In this document: in pieces, positions 38,493 through 46,918 of the stretch
How positions within the stretch are numbered: the first letter of the stretch is position 1
How the letters are laid out: each line of letters starts with the position of its first letter
Source: Polaromonas sp.
Lineage (GTDB): Bacteria; Pseudomonadota; Gammaproteobacteria; Burkholderiales; Burkholderiaceae_C
DNA length: 64,000 nt
Assembly: GCA_030654695.1 (NCBI GenBank)
Contig: JAURWY010000005.1
Coordinates: 1 to 64,000 of the forward strand
Direction of reading: 5' to 3'
Notes under the pieces: model-generated
What the model saw: the letters and a program-made list of their open reading frames with translations, nothing else
Told to the model about the DNA's origin: nothing
Databases searched by the model: none
Made by a program: the position numbers and the translations under genes

Positions 38493-38530
38493 CTATTGCA
38501 CGCAAGGGTTTGTTCTGTCAATAGAACAAA
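38493..38530 (-). promoter_or_regulatory. Palindromic operator overlapping the -35 box of the amidohydrolase operon
   Basis: TTTGTTCT-GTCAAT-AGAACAAA (38509-38530) is a perfect 8-bp-arm palindrome. On the minus strand its centre contains TTGACA (38516-38521), a consensus -35, followed by an 18-nt spacer and AATAGT as a possible -10. A repressor bound to the palindrome would block RNA polymerase. TTGTTC-N8-GAACAA (38510-38529) matches the arrangement at 29200-29219. Confidence 0.7.
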
Positions 38531-38575
38531 TAGAAAGGTGCAGCGACTTTTCGCCTGGATTGATGGCGCAAACTC

Positions 38576-39520
38576 TCAAAGGCTGTCGCGCAGTATCGAC
38601 AGGATTTCCGCATTGAAGACCTCAGCCTGCTCGAACTGGGCCCAATGACCCGAGGCCTGAATGGCGCGCAAAGCCCTGAAATCAGGCGCGGCCTGCAGCG
38701 CGGTTTCGTAGAGTCCGTCTTGTCTGCAGTAGAACGGATCATGCTCGCCGTACAGCAAGTACAGCGGGCTCTGAATCTCCGGCAGGGCACGGGCCAGAAT
38801 GTCGGTGCGTGACAGGCGACGTCCGGGGATGCGATCCCGCACGGCATTGGCTGCTTGCATTTGGCAAGCCAAGGGCGTGATGGCGGCCGGGTCGTGCAGC
38901 ATCAGGGCTTGCAGATTGTGGTGATGCACCGCCAATTGCTGATCGAGGCTGGGCAGGTGGCGCCAACCTTTGAGCTTGAACGCCACCAGCGGCTCAATGC
39001 CAAAGCCGGGTGCACCGACCAGTATCAGCCGCAGCACCCTGGCCGGAAAGCGATGCGCCAGCAAACCAGCTGTCATGGCACCAAAAGAAAACCCCATCAA
39101 GTCGCAAGCTGTGTCGCCCAACAACTGCGTGAGCCCGGCTTCCAAGGGCTCAGCCATCACATCGACATCACCACCACCGGGCGGCAAAGCCGAATCGCCA
39201 AAACCGGGCAGGTCTGGCACGTACACACACCGACCAGAAGCGGCCAGCGGCAGCAAGTTACGCAGCCAATGAGTCCAGCTGCCGCTGCCGCCATGGAACA
39301 GGACCAGCGGCGGCAAGGCCGGGTTGGCTCCCTGCTCACCCCAAACATGCCAGACCAGCTGCCCACTGCCGCAGGGCGTGAGGACGCGGCGCGCAGCCTT
39401 CAAGACTTGGGCGTACTCGGCATTCTGGGACAAGGGAGAAACTTGATTCTCAAGTGAAGCTTGAGAGATTTGTGCGGCGACTAAAGAGGCCTCGGCTGAA
39501 GAATCGGGTACAGATGTCAT
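38576..39520 (-). CDS. Alpha/beta hydrolase
   Basis: A 314-residue alpha/beta-hydrolase. The oxyanion strand LVLFHGGSGSWTHW is followed by DLPGFGDS, the nucleophile elbow MGFSFGAMTAG (Ser), Asp in LYGEHDPFYCRQ and His in SGHWAQFEQ. The catalytic triad is complete. It lies immediately upstream (116 nt) of the amidohydrolase operon on the same strand and could be part of the same pathway; C-C bond hydrolases and N-formylmaleamate deformylase (NicD) are in this fold. The substrate is not decided. Confidence 0.8.
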   Translation of the reverse strand: MTSVPDSSAEASLVAAQISQASLENQVSPLSQNAEYAQVLKAARRVLTPCGSGQLVWHVWGEQGANPALPPLVLFHGGSGSWTHWLRNLLPLAASGRCVYVPDLPGFGDSALPPGGGDVDVMAEPLEAGLTQLLGDTACDLMGFSFGAMTAGLLAHRFPARVLRLILVGAPGFGIEPLVAFKLKGWRHLPSLDQQLAVHHHNLQALMLHDPAAITPLACQMQAANAVRDRIPGRRLSRTDILARALPEIQSPLYLLYGEHDPFYCRQDGLYETALQAAPDFRALRAIQASGHWAQFEQAEVFNAEILSILRDSL

Positions 39521-39538
39521 CCCATGTTTATACCCGCC

Positions 39539-39949
39539 TCAGTCTTGCACCTTGCCGCGGGAGCTTTTGATGCTGGAACGCTGGCTCTTGCCTTCAAGTC
39601 GCCGCTGTTTTGAACCATAAGTCGGTTTGGTGGCGCGCCGGGCTTTGGGCGGCACCGCCACGCTGTCGACAACTTCTTGCAAGCGCGCCAGTGCATCGCT
39701 GCGGTTCATCTCTTGTGTGCGATGTTGCTGCGCCTTCAGTACCAGCACCCCATCTTGCGTGATGCGGCTGTCACTCAGGCACAGCAGCCGCTCCTTGATC
39801 TCGACCGGCAAGGACGATGCAGCGATGTCAAAGCGCAGATGCACCGCGCTGGACACCTTGTTGACGTTTTGCCCGCCCGCGCCCTGCGCGCGAATCGCGC
39901 TGAGCTCGACCTCTCGCTCGTCAACAGGGTAGTGGGAAATAGTCGCCAT
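39539..39949 (-). CDS. arfB: Alternative ribosome-rescue factor ArfB (YaeJ), class I release-factor-like
   Basis: A 136-residue peptidyl-tRNA hydrolase that frees ribosomes stalled at mRNA ends. The GGQ motif is in RAQGAGGQNVNKVSSAVHL (near 25), and the C-terminal tail is basic (KARRATKPTYGSKQRRLEGK, then KSSRGKVQD), the segment that enters the empty mRNA channel. Length and order match ArfB. It is a housekeeping gene between the two catabolic blocks. Confidence 0.94.
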   Translation of the reverse strand: MATISHYPVDEREVELSAIRAQGAGGQNVNKVSSAVHLRFDIAASSLPVEIKERLLCLSDSRITQDGVLVLKAQQHRTQEMNRSDALARLQEVVDSVAVPPKARRATKPTYGSKQRRLEGKSQRSSIKSSRGKVQD

Positions 39950-40012
39950 GACCTGAATTGTGATCGGACTTGCAGGAGTCCATCTATTTGTCGCTGCAAG
40001 CGCCGCGGCGAA

Positions 40013-41218
40013 CTACTTCACCCCCTTCAAAAACGTTTCGAGCAAGGCAGCAAACGCCTGTGGCTGCTCCACTGCGCTTAAATGTGCCGCAGGCAAGGTC
40101 ACAAGTTGGGCGCCGGGAATGCTGCTGACAATCGCTTCGGACAGCGCCAGTGTCGTGGCTTCATCGCGGGTGCCTGCGATCACCAACGTTGGGCAGCTGA
40201 TGCGCTGGTTGCTGCTGCGAAAATCAATCGCGGCCACCGCACCGCAACTTGCGGCGTAAGGCTCTGGCGCAAGTTGTTCTAGCTTTTGACGCAGCGTGGC
40301 GACGCGAGCCGCACCACCGCCTGCTGTGTCGGCAATGAACTCCGGGGTGAACCAGCGCTGAATGGCGCCTTCGGCCACAGCAGCAACACCCTGCGCCAGC
40401 ACCGTGCTCATGCGGGCCCGCCACATGGCACCGGCAGGCTCACCGTAATAATTAGCGGCGTTGGCAATCGTGATGCTCTTGACCAGTTGCGGGTGGCGCA
40501 CGGCCAGTGCCTGCGCGGTCATGCCGCCCATGCTCAGACCCACAAAATGCACCGGGCCTGGGGCTTCTGCCTTGATCAGCGCGGCTGCATCGTCGGCCAA
40601 CATCTCCATGCTGTACGGCCCTGCGGGTGCTGATGATTGACCATGTCCGCGGGCATCGTAGCGCAGCACGGTGAAGCGCGGCTTCAAGCGTTCAGCTACC
40701 ACGTCCCACATGCTGAGGTCACAACCAAGCGCATGGCTGAGCATCACCACCGGGCCTTGGCCCTCACGAACCCAATGCAGTTTAGGGGCTGGATTCGATG
40801 CATTGGAAGACAGCCATCCTTTGTCTCGCAAGATCGCACCAGCGATGGAAAACGCATGATTGGCTGCCGGCACACCGCAATAAATCGCCGCCTGGATGAT
40901 GACTTCCTTGATGTCGTCAGGGGTCAAACGCGACTCTGGCGGACCGTCCAAACCAGCGCGCACATGCAGGGCAAATTCCTCGTAGGCTTTGAGCGCGATC
41001 ATGGTCGACAGCACCATCAGGCGCCGAGTTTTGTCGCCAAACGCTGGCCGACCCCAGACCTCGTTCCACGCGTAGCGCGTGATCAGGTTCTGAAATTCAC
41101 CGTTGAAGTCATTCACATTAACCAGCGATTTATCGACCCACGGATCCCCCAACACACGGCGGCGGTTCAGCATGCCGGCGTCGTAATCTTGTGCATGATT
41201 GTTGTTGAGATCGATCAT
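40013..41218 (-). CDS. Fused 4-carboxymuconolactone decarboxylase / 3-oxoadipate enol-lactonase
   Basis: A bifunctional 401-residue enzyme of the protocatechuate branch of the beta-ketoadipate pathway. Residues ~1-130 are the PcaC (CMD) domain: YAWNEVWGRPAFGDKTRRLM, EVIIQAAIYCGVPAANHAF. Residues ~145-400 are the PcaD alpha/beta-hydrolase: YDARGHGQS, nucleophile Ser in GLSMGGMTAQAL, His in AAHLSAVEQP. The order is C then D, opposite to the D-C order of actinobacterial PcaL. The ATG overlaps the pcaB stop by 4 bp. It converts carboxymuconolactone to 3-oxoadipate in two steps. Confidence 0.92.
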   Translation of the reverse strand: MIDLNNNHAQDYDAGMLNRRRVLGDPWVDKSLVNVNDFNGEFQNLITRYAWNEVWGRPAFGDKTRRLMVLSTMIALKAYEEFALHVRAGLDGPPESRLTPDDIKEVIIQAAIYCGVPAANHAFSIAGAILRDKGWLSSNASNPAPKLHWVREGQGPVVMLSHALGCDLSMWDVVAERLKPRFTVLRYDARGHGQSSAPAGPYSMEMLADDAAALIKAEAPGPVHFVGLSMGGMTAQALAVRHPQLVKSITIANAANYYGEPAGAMWRARMSTVLAQGVAAVAEGAIQRWFTPEFIADTAGGGAARVATLRQKLEQLAPEPYAASCGAVAAIDFRSSNQRISCPTLVIAGTRDEATTLALSEAIVSSIPGAQLVTLPAAHLSAVEQPQAFAALLETFLKGVK

Positions 41219-42462
41219 CGTTTCACTTTCGTAGGGGATTTAGATCTGCTGTCGGTCTGAAGCGAATTTACTGCATTCAAAGCCTTCAAGGCTTTCAGTT
41301 GAGCCTGCGTGACCTCGGCCGCATGCAGCGCCAATGCCGGGCTGAACCACTCGTCAGCGGCTTCAACCGGCAGCACCGTGCGCAGGGCTTGCAGGTTTAC
41401 CAGCATACGCGCTGTATCCACCTGCAGCCCCGGCAAAGCCTCGGCCATGGCGCGTGCGCTGCCGTGGGCCGACATCAGCAGACCCGGCCATTCGGCCAGC
41501 TCGGTTTGCCAATGACTCAGAGCGCGCTCGTGCTCTTGCGGCATCGCCGCCAGCAGTGCAGCGACACGCTGCGGTGCGCGCTGCGCGGCCACCAGCGCCA
41601 CCATGCACGCCACCGGATTGCGCTTGTGCGGCATGGCCGAGGAACCACCGCGACCGGCCTCGGTCGGCTCGGACACTTCATTGACTTCGAACTGCCCCAT
41701 CAGCGAAATATCACGGGCAATCTTGCCAAGGCTACCCACCAGCAAGCCCAGCTCGCAACCCAGCGCAACCCATTCGTCGCGCTGCGTATGCCAAGTGGCC
41801 ATCGGCGCTTTGAGTTGCAAGTCAGCCGCCATCAGAGCGATGACTTCCGGACCTTGCGCCTTCATTTGGGCCAGCGTGCCGACCGCCCCACCGAGCTGCA
41901 CGCACAGAGCGTTGGCGGCAGCTGTTTGCAAACGTTGCTGGCTGCGGATCAAAGGCGCGACCCAGCCGGCGCACTTCAAACCGAAGCTGGTGACCGAGGC
42001 GGGCTGCAGCAAGGTGCGCGCCAATATCGGGTCGGCGGCATGGCGCTCAGCCAAGGCCAGCAAGGCATCAATGGCGATTTGCACATCGGCTTGCACCAAG
42101 GCCAGCGCGTCGCGCGTGACCAGCGACAACGCCGTGTCAATGACGTCTTGGCTAGTGCTGCCAAAGTGGACAAAGCGCACCGCGTCTGGATTGAACAGGC
42201 TGACCGTTTCCTTCAGGCTTTTCATCAAGGGAATGGCCAGCGTGCCGGCGCGTCCGCTTTCACGGACGATCTTGCTGACGTCAAAGAGCTCCACCTTGCA
42301 GGTGTCGATGATGGACTGCGCTGCGCTTTCGGGGATCAAGCCAACGTGCGCCTGCGCTCTGGCCAACGAGGCCTCAAAGCGCAACATCGCCGCTAAAAAA
42401 TGACGCTCACCGAACGCCTCAATGCTCTCAGGGGTCGACAAAAAGCCTTCGAAAATACTCAT
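41215..42462 (-). CDS. pcaB: 3-carboxy-cis,cis-muconate cycloisomerase
   Basis: A fumarase/aspartase-superfamily enzyme of 415 residues that cyclises 3-carboxymuconate to 4-carboxymuconolactone. The superfamily signature GGSSAMPHKRNPVACM (near 275) is present, as are FGSTSQDVIDTAL (near 105) and the N-terminal EAFGERHFLAAMLRFEASLA. It is followed by the pcaC-pcaD fusion that acts next. Protocatechuate dioxygenase (pcaGH) and the final thiolase/CoA-transferase steps are not in the window. Confidence 0.93.
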   Translation of the reverse strand: MSIFEGFLSTPESIEAFGERHFLAAMLRFEASLARAQAHVGLIPESAAQSIIDTCKVELFDVSKIVRESGRAGTLAIPLMKSLKETVSLFNPDAVRFVHFGSTSQDVIDTALSLVTRDALALVQADVQIAIDALLALAERHAADPILARTLLQPASVTSFGLKCAGWVAPLIRSQQRLQTAAANALCVQLGGAVGTLAQMKAQGPEVIALMAADLQLKAPMATWHTQRDEWVALGCELGLLVGSLGKIARDISLMGQFEVNEVSEPTEAGRGGSSAMPHKRNPVACMVALVAAQRAPQRVAALLAAMPQEHERALSHWQTELAEWPGLLMSAHGSARAMAEALPGLQVDTARMLVNLQALRTVLPVEAADEWFSPALALHAAEVTQAQLKALKALNAVNSLQTDSRSKSPTKVKR

Positions 42463-42509
42463 GGTCGGGGGCTTCTAAAAGTTGCGAAAGACAGAGTCTA
42501 GCGACCTTT

Positions 42510-43400
42510 TCAGCGTTTGAGCCTGATCTGATTCGGCAGCGGCACCGACCGACGCAACACGTCTTCACCCAGCCACTGCGCCGAGCGCCAAGCCCGCTGC
42601 GCGACTGTCGGCAAGGGCATTTGTTGGTAGTCATCGTTGAAGACTTCAAAGCTGTAGTCGCCGCGGTAACCCAGGCTGTGCAGCTTGTTGACCAAGGCCG
42701 CCAGCGCTTCGCTGTGAACGCCTTCGCCCGGAAACACCCGAAAGTGCCGCGCGGTGGTGATGCGTTCTTCAACGGACTTGATCTCAGTCCACATGAAGTC
42801 CGCCAGTTGAACCAGAAAAATCTTGTTGGGGTCGAGCATCTCAAGTTCGTCCAAGGAGGTCTTGGTGGCAAACATGTGGAACGAATCAAAACCGAGGCCG
42901 AGGTTCGGCATGTCCGCTTGGGTGATGATGTCCCAAGCCTGCGGAAACTCGTTGACCACACGCCCCCAAGACAAAGCTTCATAAGCGATCTTGATGTTCA
43001 TCGGAATCGCCAGCATGGCCAGCTTGCGCAGGTCCTTGACCAACGCCTGCGTGTCGCCGGTGGCGTGCACGGAGGTCGACGAACAGATCAGCAACAGGCG
43101 GCAATCCAGCGCGTGACACATCTCGAGCATCGACTTGGCGATGTCCATCTTGTACTCATGCAGATGGCCTGACAGTCCTTCAAAGTCACGCAACACCTGA
43201 AACCCAGTGACGCGCAAGCCGCTGGATTTAACCACCTGTACGGCGGCCTCCAAACCCTCAGGGTGACCGACCAAGTCGCGCGCCGACAGCATGATCTGCG
43301 TGAAGCCAGCGTCCCGCACGGCCTTCAGCTTGGCCTCCAGCGGTCCGGCCAAAGAGATGGTGTCCATCCCGAAGTCGCTGATGTTTCCGCTGTAGTGCAT
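42510..43400 (-). CDS. quiC: 3-dehydroshikimate dehydratase, TIM-barrel (sugar phosphate isomerase/epimerase family)
   Basis: A 296-residue TIM-barrel of the xylose-isomerase-like family matching the N-terminal half of Pseudomonas QuiC1. It turns 3-dehydroshikimate into protocatechuate for quinate/shikimate use. Metal-site residues are suggested in IKIAYEALSWGR (Glu), LGLGFDSFHMFA (Asp/His), LVQLADFMW and YSFEVFNDDYQQM (Glu). The HPPD-like partner lies 3 nt upstream as a separate gene, and pcaB follows after 47 nt. Role is supported by domain type and pca context. Confidence 0.83.
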   Translation of the reverse strand: MHYSGNISDFGMDTISLAGPLEAKLKAVRDAGFTQIMLSARDLVGHPEGLEAAVQVVKSSGLRVTGFQVLRDFEGLSGHLHEYKMDIAKSMLEMCHALDCRLLLICSSTSVHATGDTQALVKDLRKLAMLAIPMNIKIAYEALSWGRVVNEFPQAWDIITQADMPNLGLGFDSFHMFATKTSLDELEMLDPNKIFLVQLADFMWTEIKSVEERITTARHFRVFPGEGVHSEALAALVNKLHSLGYRGDYSFEVFNDDYQQMPLPTVAQRAWRSAQWLGEDVLRRSVPLPNQIRLKR

Positions 43401-43403
43401 GAC

Positions 43404-44357
43404 TCAGCTCCGCTCGCTGGTTTGCGGACTACTGCGTTGGTCTTGCACCAATTCAAAACTGACGCTTTGCAGCCAAGTGCGCGTGAGTGCGCCGCGGTCT
43501 TCAGTCTGTACACCGCGAGACTGCACAAACTCGACGCCGCGCTGGGCCAGTTCGGCGACTGTCGCGCGCACGTCAGCCGTACCCAGACCAATGCGCTGCA
43601 AGGCTTCATCGTCATTGACATCCAGCACGCTGGCGTCAGGCTCGATCAGCTGCACGTAAAAACGGGAAGCTGCCGGGCAAGGGCTTTGCAAAATACGACC
43701 CTTCGGCAAGACGCCAAAACGCTTGTCGTCCGGCAGATCCGTGAAGCCAAACAGCTCGCGGTAGAACTCGGCCCAGTCTTCGGTGCGGTCATTGCCGATG
43801 TACTGCACCACACCAAAGAAGTGCAGCCCGGCGACGGCCGGCGGATGCTGGTCAACGGTCGGGATCGGCACAAAGTCAACGTCGTAAATAGAGAACTTGT
43901 CGTAACGGTCGACAAAGTAAATACGGCTCTTGCCGACGCCATGAATCGCCGGGATGTTCAGCTCCATCACCTCGACCCGCGGCGGCACTGCCCAGGCGCC
44001 GCGCTCCAGCGCACGGCGGTAAGCGGCAGCGGCATCGCGCACGCGCAAGGCAATGGCCGCAATCACCGGCTTGTCATGCGGCGCAGCGCCATCGGGCAAG
44101 GTGGACACATGGGCGTTGACGATGATGTTGATCGCGCCTTGACGGTAGAGCAACACCTCGCGCGAGCGGTGGCGCGCCACCGGGCGAAAGCCCATCATCT
44201 CCAGCACCTGCCCCAGCGCCTGCGGCTTGCTGGTGGTGTATTCAATGAACTCGATGCCGTCCAAGCCTATCGGATTGGCGGCCTCCGGGATGGCTTCGCG
44301 ATCGGCAGCAAAGGCTGGCGATAACGCTTGCGAAAGTGCTTGTAAATGGGTGCTCAT
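43404..44357 (-). CDS. 4-hydroxyphenylpyruvate dioxygenase-like VOC protein (QuiC1 C-terminal-type partner)
   Basis: A 317-residue two-module vicinal-oxygen-chelate protein: IGLDGIEFIEYTTSKPQALG, AGLHFFGVVQYIGN, FGVLPKGRILQSPCP, VQLIEPDASVLDVNDDEALQ. It resembles the HPPD-like half of Pseudomonas QuiC1 but is encoded separately, 3 nt before the dehydratase gene. Where HPPD has a second metal His (the QHIA-type motif) it reads ALQRIGLGT, so classical HPPD activity is doubtful. It is probably a stabilising or accessory partner of the dehydratase. Confidence 0.75.
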   Translation of the reverse strand: MSTHLQALSQALSPAFAADREAIPEAANPIGLDGIEFIEYTTSKPQALGQVLEMMGFRPVARHRSREVLLYRQGAINIIVNAHVSTLPDGAAPHDKPVIAAIALRVRDAAAAYRRALERGAWAVPPRVEVMELNIPAIHGVGKSRIYFVDRYDKFSIYDVDFVPIPTVDQHPPAVAGLHFFGVVQYIGNDRTEDWAEFYRELFGFTDLPDDKRFGVLPKGRILQSPCPAASRFYVQLIEPDASVLDVNDDEALQRIGLGTADVRATVAELAQRGVEFVQSRGVQTEDRGALTRTWLQSVSFELVQDQRSSPQTSERS

Positions 44358-44397
44358 GGTGCGTCCTGAAATGACAAGTCAAAAAATCTAAAAAACA

Positions 44398-45156
44398 TCA
44401 CACTGCGGCTGTGGCGCTCGCTTCCGGGACGAGCCCGCCGCCAAGAAACAACCGCTCAATATGCGGGTCGGCCAGCAATTCAGGGGCGGGCTTGTGCAGG
44501 ACCAGCTGACCAGACTCTAGCGCAATGGCATCGTCTGAAATCTTCAATGCACTTTTCACGTTTTGCTCCACCATCAGCACCGTGGTGCCTTGGGCTGCCA
44601 AGTTCTTTAACAATTTGAAAACGTCTTGCACCACCAGAGGCGACAAGCCAATAGAAGGCTCGTCGATCAAAAGAACTTTGGGCCTGAGCAGCAAGGCACG
44701 ACCGATTTCAAGTTGCTTTTGTTCGCCACCTGATAGCGCAGACGCTTGTGAATGCAAGCGCTCTTTCACACGCGGGAAAAAGTTGAGCACTTCAGGAATG
44801 CGTTCATGTGTAGTCTTGGTGCCGAGGGTGATGCCGCCCAACTCCAGATTTTGGAAGACGGTCAGTTGACCAAATAAATTACGCCCCTGCGGCACAAAGG
44901 CAATGCCTTTGGCGAGCAGCTGTTTTTGTGTCGCGCCGGCGATGTCTTCGCCGTCTAGAAGAATGCGGCCCTGACGCGGCTTGAGCAAGCCAAAGAGTGT
45001 TTTCAAGACGGTCGATTTACCAGCACCGTTGGGGCCCAGCAGCAAGGTGATGGAGCCGCGCCTGACCTTGAACGACAGGTTGTTGAGGATCATGAAATCC
45101 TTGTAACCCGCGACCACATCGTCAAACTCAATACAAATGTCTTCGTTGGCCATCAT
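44398..45156 (-). CDS. livF: Branched-chain-type ABC transporter ATP-binding protein LivF (system 2)
   Basis: A 252-residue ATPase: Walker A GPNGAGKST, signature ALSGGEQKQLEIGRALLL, Walker B VLLIDEPSIGLSP. The ATG at 45154-45156 overlaps the livG2 stop by one base (TGATG); the longer frame to 45261 lies inside livG2. It belongs to the transporter heading the quinate/protocatechuate operon, so the likely substrate is quinate, shikimate or an aromatic acid. Confidence 0.92.
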   Translation of the reverse strand: MMANEDICIEFDDVVAGYKDFMILNNLSFKVRRGSITLLLGPNGAGKSTVLKTLFGLLKPRQGRILLDGEDIAGATQKQLLAKGIAFVPQGRNLFGQLTVFQNLELGGITLGTKTTHERIPEVLNFFPRVKERLHSQASALSGGEQKQLEIGRALLLRPKVLLIDEPSIGLSPLVVQDVFKLLKNLAAQGTTVLMVEQNVKSALKISDDAIALESGQLVLHKPAPELLADPHIERLFLGGGLVPEASATAAV

Positions 45157-45914
45157 CAATTTCCCAGGTAGGCGTCTAGCACCGCTTTGTTGGCGCGAAT
45201 CTCTGCCGGTGTGCCAATCGCCATGACCTGACCCTCGACCATCACCATGATCCGGTGACACAGGTCCATGACGAAGTCCATGTTGTGCTCAATCACGACA
45301 AATGAACTCTGGCGTCCCAGCGTCGGATTTCGATTGAGCTCCTTGAGCAGCGTGGAAATGCCGCCCACCAAACTGGGGTTGACGCCGGCACAGGGCTCAT
45401 CGAGCAGCACCAGTGCCGGTTGGGCCATGAAGGCCATGGCGATATCGACCAGCTTTTGCTGCCCGTAGCTCAGGGTCCCGGCCAGCGTGTCGGCGACGTG
45501 GCGAATCCGGAATTGATCGATCAAGGCATCCGCCCTGTCGCCCAGCCCCGAGTCACCCGGTGCAAAAATGCGGCTCAGCATGCTGCCTTGATGCTCTTGC
45601 GCAGCAACGATGAGGTTGTCACGCACCGTCATTTTCCCGAAGACCTGCAGGGTCTGAAACGTACGACCGACACCACGCCGGCTCAGCGCCAAGGGCGACA
45701 GCCCGCTGATGCTCTGACCATTCAGTTCGATCTCGCCGGCATCGGGCGTGATCTGCCCCAGCACGCTGTTGAACATGGTGGTCTTGCCCGAGCCGTTGGG
45801 CCCGATGACGCCAAATATTTCACCCGGCATGACTTCGAACGAGACACCGCCGACCGCTTGAATCGCACCGTAAGCCTTCTTCAGGCCGGTGACTTTGAGC
45901 AAAGGATGGGTCAT
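45156..45914 (-). CDS. livG: Branched-chain-type ABC transporter ATP-binding protein LivG (system 2)
   Basis: A 252-residue ATPase with Walker A GPNGSGKTT, signature TLSYGQQKLVDIAMAFM and Walker B LVLLDEPCAGVNP. It overlaps livM2 by 4 bp and livF2 by 1 bp. The standard LSYGQQ signature contrasts with the atypical one in system 1. Confidence 0.92.
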   Translation of the reverse strand: MTHPLLKVTGLKKAYGAIQAVGGVSFEVMPGEIFGVIGPNGSGKTTMFNSVLGQITPDAGEIELNGQSISGLSPLALSRRGVGRTFQTLQVFGKMTVRDNLIVAAQEHQGSMLSRIFAPGDSGLGDRADALIDQFRIRHVADTLAGTLSYGQQKLVDIAMAFMAQPALVLLDEPCAGVNPSLVGGISTLLKELNRNPTLGRQSSFVVIEHNMDFVMDLCHRIMVMVEGQVMAIGTPAEIRANKAVLDAYLGN

Positions 45915-46918
45915 GATCCAGCCTTCATTTTGGCAGCGTTGGACGCACGCTGGGCAGAGGCTTCACGCGCCGCACGGCGCGCCCTCAGGCGGTCTGGAAT
46001 GCTCAATAAGCCGTCCGGCAACCAAACCATCATCAGCACCACAGAAGCCCCAAATATCGGTAAATACCAAGCGGCAACGCCGGGCACATCGCGCATCCAC
46101 TCCGGCAACACAACGCCCACAGCAGCGCCCAGCACAGGGCCCAGAAAATAACCCGCACCGCCGACCACCACCATCAAATACATCATGATGGACGCACCCA
46201 CTGTGAAGGGGCCAGGCTCAATGAACTGCACCAACGATGCGAACAGCGCACCGGCCACACCGGCGAAAGCCGCGCCAATGGCAAAGCTCAGTAGCGTGTA
46301 ATTGCGAATGTCAATGCCCAGACTTTCAGCCCGAATCGGGTTATCGCGCAAGGCCTTGAAAGCCTTGCCCCAAGGCGAGCGCAGCAAGCCCCACAGCAGA
46401 CCCGCCATCACCAGCGTGACCGCCAGCACGAAGTAGTAATACGGCCGATTGCCTTCCAACGAATAGCCCAACACAGAAGGCCGCGCGATGTTGTTGATGC
46501 CGAACGTACCGCCGGTGAGCCACTCCTCGTTGCGCATCACCAACCAAATAGCGGTGTTAAAACCCAGCGTGGCAAACGCCAGATAAATAGCCTGCACGCG
46601 CAGCGCCGGAAAGCCCAGCACCAAGCCAACGGCAAAGCAAATCACAGCGGCCGCTGGCAAGCCCAGCCAGAAGCTGAAGCCCGCCTTCATCAAAATAGCC
46701 ACGGTGTAAGCACCGATGCCAAAAAATGCCGCATGGCCGAGCGACTTCTGGCCGGCATAACCGGTGGTCAGGTTCAAGCCCATGATGGCGATAACAAACA
46801 CCAGCCAATAGCTCAACAAATAAACGCCGTAATTCTTCAGGTACTGCGGCGCCACCAACAGCAGCGCAGCGGCAGCCAGCGTGAACGCCAAGCCGACCTT
46901 GTGTTGCAAGAGCTTCAT
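45911..46918 (-). CDS. livM: Branched-chain-type ABC transporter permease LivM (system 2)
   Basis: A 335-residue inner-membrane permease: TTGYAGQKSLGHAAFFGIGA, ALRDNPIRAESLGIDIRN (coupling segment), VVVGGAGYFLGPVLGAAVG. The C-terminal tail is basic and cytoplasmic (RLRARRAAREASAQRASNAA). It overlaps livH2 by 4 bp. Confidence 0.92.
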   Translation of the reverse strand: MKLLQHKVGLAFTLAAAALLLVAPQYLKNYGVYLLSYWLVFVIAIMGLNLTTGYAGQKSLGHAAFFGIGAYTVAILMKAGFSFWLGLPAAAVICFAVGLVLGFPALRVQAIYLAFATLGFNTAIWLVMRNEEWLTGGTFGINNIARPSVLGYSLEGNRPYYYFVLAVTLVMAGLLWGLLRSPWGKAFKALRDNPIRAESLGIDIRNYTLLSFAIGAAFAGVAGALFASLVQFIEPGPFTVGASIMMYLMVVVGGAGYFLGPVLGAAVGVVLPEWMRDVPGVAAWYLPIFGASVVLMMVWLPDGLLSIPDRLRARRAAREASAQRASNAAKMKAGS

